DNA from: Anaerobutyricum hallii DSM 3353
GTDB lineage: Bacteria > Bacillota > Clostridia > Lachnospirales > Lachnospiraceae
Direction: 5' to 3'
DNA: 64,000 nt
NCBI RefSeq assembly: GCF_000173975.1
Contig: NZ_ACEP01000029.1
Location: 53,865-117,864 of the forward strand
Shown one piece after another: positions 63,977 through 64,000 of this stretch (the first letter of the stretch is position 1; each line of letters opens with the position of its first letter). The position numbers were made by a program, and so were the translations under genes. A model generated the notes under the pieces. That model worked only from the letters and a program-made list of their open reading frames with translations, was not told where the DNA came from and did not search any database.

Positions 63977-64000
63977 ATACCCTTTTTCAATGATATAAAC

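Noticed and set aside
1..64000. CRISPR arrays
   Set aside because: No regularly spaced direct repeats and no cas genes seen; the repeats found are inverted or isolated.
1..64000. tRNA or rRNA genes
   Set aside because: I saw no TTCGANNC-containing cloverleaf or ribosomal RNA sequence; a covariance scan would be needed for certainty.

Overview
The window looks like a gut Clostridia genome, most likely Lachnospiraceae. The signs are AT-rich Firmicutes codon use, strong AGGAGG-type ribosome sites, a Spo0A-like small regulator, IS66-like and IS4-like transposase remains, and an integrative element carrying several serine recombinases. Base composition is a mosaic: the first 4 kb and the 11.4-21 kb block are clearly GC-richer than 4.0-10.9 kb and 38-63.6 kb.

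Region 1 (1-21057) is a thiazoline metallophore locus. A 5'-truncated NRPS (Cy-A with a methyltransferase-like insert-PCP), a thiazolinyl-imide-reductase/methyltransferase fusion, and a second NRPS (docking-Cy-A-PCP-TE) make up a pyochelin/yersiniabactin-type two-cysteine assembly line. An IS66-like transposase remnant follows. Then come an AraC/PchR-like regulator, a five-gene Opp/Nik-type ABC importer and a YbtP/YbtQ-like half-transporter pair. The two transport operons share a promoter-proximal box and a second inverted element, so they are probably co-regulated.

Region 2 (about 21.1-37.1 kb) is a mobilizable element. It holds a relaxase and MobC with a candidate oriT, an SOS-like module (S24 repressor, Y-family polymerase, LexA-type DNA-binding domain), small regulators, a sigma-like protein, a probable structured RNA, a MazF-type toxin and three consecutive large serine recombinases. 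A second, decayed mobile element abuts it at 37.15-39.25 kb: a truncated tyrosine integrase, a DUF5348-like protein, MobC, an oriT-like repeat cluster and a small pseudogene.

Region 3 (39.5-63.6 kb) is a defence island. A tightly packed seven-gene block encodes an SNF2-type helicase, a DUF4391-like protein, a coiled-coil TIR protein, type III Mod and Res, a caspase-like protease and an AlbA_2/Schlafen-type ATPase-HTH protein. It ends in a palindromic terminator. The end of the last gene plus that terminator is duplicated 3.85 kb downstream, bracketing a reverse-strand P-loop ATPase and several pseudogenes (XRE regulator, IS4-like transposase, UPF0175/PIN pair). Next are a MITE-like element, a BsuBI/PstI-like type II restriction-modification pair, and two adjacent large proteins I cannot name; the second carries a PD-(D/E)xK nuclease motif.

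The best candidates for something undescribed are the helicase/TIR/type III R-M/caspase operon, the two-gene unit at 59.9-63.6 kb, and the rearranged metallophore synthetase with its reductase-methyltransferase fusion and Cys-type thioesterase.
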